Shown here piece by piece: positions 51,037 through 52,607 of a stretch of 52,607 nt of DNA. Made by a program: the position numbers and the translations under genes. The stretch spans positions 1 through 52,607 of the forward strand of contig JAPLVG010000027.1 in NCBI GenBank assembly GCA_026397235.1, given 5' to 3'. Under the pieces are notes generated by a model. That model made no database searches, was not told the origin of the DNA, and was given only the letters and a program-made list of their open reading frames with translations. The stretch comes from Candidatus Berkelbacteria bacterium (lineage in GTDB: Bacteria; Patescibacteriota; UBA1384; XYA2-FULL-43-10; CAINNR01). Within the stretch, counting starts at the first letter, position 1; each line of letters begins with the position of its first letter.

Positions 51037-52006
51037 CTTCCAGTAATTTTGCTTGATCAGTTTCTAAAACATCAACATGGTCAATCTTCTCTGATAAACT
51101 GGCATAACCAGTATTTACGCTGTCCATGGTGCTTTTAGCGTTTGACAAGTGCCTATTTAACTTTCCAAGATTATCACCGAATTTGTGTGATTCTTGTTTA
51201 ATCGATTTTAAAGTTTTCATTATTTCCCGGCTCATTTCAGTAATTCTTTTTCCTTCCAGCCCGAGCATAATTGTCCGCAAATAATAGAAAAAAGTGCTTG
51301 GTGAACTTGGAATAATTTTATTTTTGGCAGCATAATCAAACAAATCTCTTTCAGAATTTACGACTTCAAAAAATACTGATTCCGATGGTAAGTACATGAA
51401 TGCAAAGTCAACAGTCCCCTCGTCTGGGTTGATATATTTCTTTGAGATGGCGTTAACATGAACTCGGAAATCAGAGCGGAATTTATTCTTGGCTTCAGTT
51501 TTTTCCTCAGCGGATTTGGCATTTAAAAAACGATTGAAGTTTTCCAATGGAAACTTGGCATCAATTGGAATTAACCCAGCTTCTATCTTAATAATTGCGT
51601 CAACAATTTGGCCGTTGCGAAAACTGTACTGCATTTTGTATAAATCATGTGGTAAGGATTGCGCCAGCATGTCTCTAAGACCTTGTTCGCCGAGACCGCC
51701 ACGTAGTTTTGGTGATTTCAAAAATTCCTGAAAATTGCTCAGCTGGGAGCCAATTTGTGACATTGTCCCCAGTTCCCTATTCACTGCTGAAATAACTCGA
51801 GCTGCATTATCTAATCGCTCATTTATTGCTTGGTTCGTTACATTAATTCTTTCAGAAAAACTATTTAAGTTTTGGTTTATCATTTGCAGCGATTGATCGT
51901 TGTTTTTTGATTTTTCTATTTCATTTAATTTGCGAAAAACAAAGTAAATAATTACTCCACAAGAGATTAGAACAATCAAAATCAATATGTAAGGTAAATA
52001 ATTCAT
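51008..52006 (-). CDS. rmuC: RmuC-family DNA recombination protein
   Basis: Membrane-anchored protein with a nuclease-like fold, linked to genome rearrangement control and, in other bacteria, to defence. It is 332 aa from the ATG at 52006. N-terminal helix MNYLPYILILIVLISCGVIIYFVF, then a coiled coil (residues about 25-95). The RmuC core follows: SPKLRGGLGEQGLRDMLAQSLPHDLYKMQYSF, DAIIKIEAGLIPIDAKFPLENF and FAFMYLPSESVFFEVV. TACAAT lies 6 nt before the ATG, so the mRNA is probably leaderless. The end overlaps the deacetylase start by 29 nt. Confidence 0.92.
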   Translation of the reverse strand: MNYLPYILILIVLISCGVIIYFVFRKLNEIEKSKNNDQSLQMINQNLNSFSERINVTNQAINERLDNAARVISAVNRELGTMSQIGSQLSNFQEFLKSPKLRGGLGEQGLRDMLAQSLPHDLYKMQYSFRNGQIVDAIIKIEAGLIPIDAKFPLENFNRFLNAKSAEEKTEAKNKFRSDFRVHVNAISKKYINPDEGTVDFAFMYLPSESVFFEVVNSERDLFDYAAKNKIIPSSPSTFFYYLRTIMLGLEGKRITEMSREIMKTLKSIKQESHKFGDNLGKLNRHLSNAKSTMDSVNTGYASLSEKIDHVDVLETDQAKLLEDDTSEKNDN

Positions 52007-52084
52007 GACTAAATTGTAGCATATTTGAGTACCAAACAAAAGCCAAACGGAAATAGAATTATGAATTTCGAATAATGAGAGAAA

Positions 52085-52116
52085 AGAAAAAGCCAGCCGA
52101 TCAGATAATCGCTGGC
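52085..52116 (-). terminator. Terminator of the right-edge structured RNA
   Basis: Stem GCCAGC(C)GAT / ATCGCTGGC followed on the minus strand by TTTTTCTTTTC. Confidence 0.75.
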
Positions 52117-52420
52117 TTGGTTATCGCCCGTTTGGGCGGAAAGTTCGAAGGCCGGATGCCGGGAAGGCTTGAAAGCCTGTAGTTTGCGCCGGCATCAGGC
52201 ACATCGGCCGGGTTAGTCTATCCCCCGGCACATTCATCAATCGCCGACAACTGGCCGGCACAGTTGGGAGGAAAACATCGGAGCCTTGCGATGCTAACAG
52301 TTAAGTGCACTTAACTGCGCGGTGCAGGTGTCCAATCCTCCCGAGCTAAATGCCGCACACATGATGATTTCCAGCCGCGGTTCTGGCGGTCTGCATCACA
52401 GTTGGTGTGCGAGCTTGTTG
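52092..52420 (-). ncRNA. Candidate structured RNA at the right edge
   Basis: About 330 nt, GC-rich, no credible ORF on either strand (longest 38 codons, no ribosome site). Read on the minus strand it is a chain of hairpins. They are GGGAGGA/TCCTCCC enclosing the palindrome CAGTTAAGTGCACTTAACTG and CATCG/CGATG; GCCGGG/CCCGGC; GATGCCGG/CCGGCATC enclosing AGGCTT/AAGCCT; then the terminator. A clear promoter was not found; a TATTAT lies at about 52426. It does not match the RNase P RNA, tmRNA or SRP RNA marks I know. Confidence 0.45.
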
Positions 52421-52455
52421 AAAATAATATAGTGATCAAAATTCAACAAGCTCGC
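52409..52455. repeat. 14-bp inverted repeat upstream of the transposase-like gene
   Basis: Arms GCGAGCTTGTTGAA (52409-52422) and TTCAACAAGCTCGC (52442-52455) are perfectly complementary around 19 nt. It could be an operator between the divergent units or the end of a mobile element. Confidence 0.6.
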
Positions 52456-52537
52456 AGTTATTATTTGGAAAATTCTGTTTTGAAATGCAATTTTTCTAGG
52501 TTAAAATAGAGGTCTGAAAAACCTCAAATGGAGACCG

Positions 52538-52607
52538 ATGAAAAATTATCAAGGACACCTAAAACAGTTCGACAGGGATCGAATCCAAGCGATGAAAGAT
52601 AGTGGAA
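52538..52607 (+). CDS. Possible IS30-like transposase, first 23 codons (cut by window edge)
   Basis: Starts MKNYQGHLKQFDRDRIQAMKDSG with GGAG 4 nt before the ATG and runs off the window. The Y-x-HL...R..I..M...G spacing fits the N-terminal helix-turn-helix of IS30-type transposases. The piece is too short to be certain. Confidence 0.45.
   Translation, partial: MKNYQGHLKQFDRDRIQAMKDSG

Overview
The window looks like a piece of a reduced bacterial chromosome of the candidate phyla radiation (Patescibacteria) type. The reasons are the low-GC, A/T-ending codon use of the housekeeping genes, very short intergenic gaps, several starts with no ribosome binding site and a -10 box 6-9 nt upstream, a minimal Mfd, Ala/Pro-rich and LPRTG-type surface proteins, and paralogous VirD4/TraG-like ATPases. 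The exact lineage cannot be set from this sequence. An intact release factor 2 (GGQ) argues against reassignment of UGA. No tRNA, rRNA or CRISPR array was seen.

Layout. 0.3-6.5 kb: ileS (frameshifted), rodA/ftsW-like, rplU, secE, nusG, rplK. 6.6-17.4 kb: minimal mfd, dprA, topA (broken), recR, a zinc-ribbon gene, cysS and dusB. Between them sit GC-richer units, several on the opposite strand. 17.4-22 kb: an operon for two secreted proteins behind a structured leader, then an LPRTG surface protein. 22-30 kb: a PaaX/Cas2-like regulator flanked by two copies of one 38-bp palindrome, then prfB, an M50 protease, ybaB, pth, rplA, an L10 leader with rplJ-rplL, and tgt (broken). 30-32 kb: low-complexity and membrane proteins. 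32-45.4 kb: a long co-oriented locus with a 1197-aa protein carrying a DHH-like motif, two membrane-anchored VirD4/TraG-like ATPases, and a sigma-region-4/HARE-HTH-like protein. At 45.69 kb there is an 11-6-11 bp palindrome with the layout of a dif site. To its left nearly all core genes are on +, to its right they are on - (secD-secF, RHH-nucleotidyltransferase, rluD, polysaccharide deacetylase, rmuC). This is what a replication terminus should look like. The right edge holds a structured RNA-like unit and the first codons of a possible IS30-type transposase.

Gene expression. Many units share one promoter form: TTGACA/TTGACT, a 17-nt spacer, often TGC just before a TAnnnT -10 box. Two styles of start follow. 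Many housekeeping genes are leaderless or nearly so. The GC-richer accessory units have strong GGAGG sites and strong intrinsic terminators. These self-contained units break up otherwise conserved gene order: secE-nusG-rplK, rplA and rplJ-rplL keep their order but are 19 kb and 1 kb apart.

Repeats. Palindromic REP-like repeats and ACACAGAT-type repeats fill the gaps between genes. The palindromic type also appears in frame inside essential genes (ileS, nusG, cysS, probably rplL) and in the L10 leader loop. Three universal genes (ileS, topA, tgt) carry small frame-breaking deletions. Sequencing or assembly error is the simplest explanation, but raw reads would be needed to confirm it.
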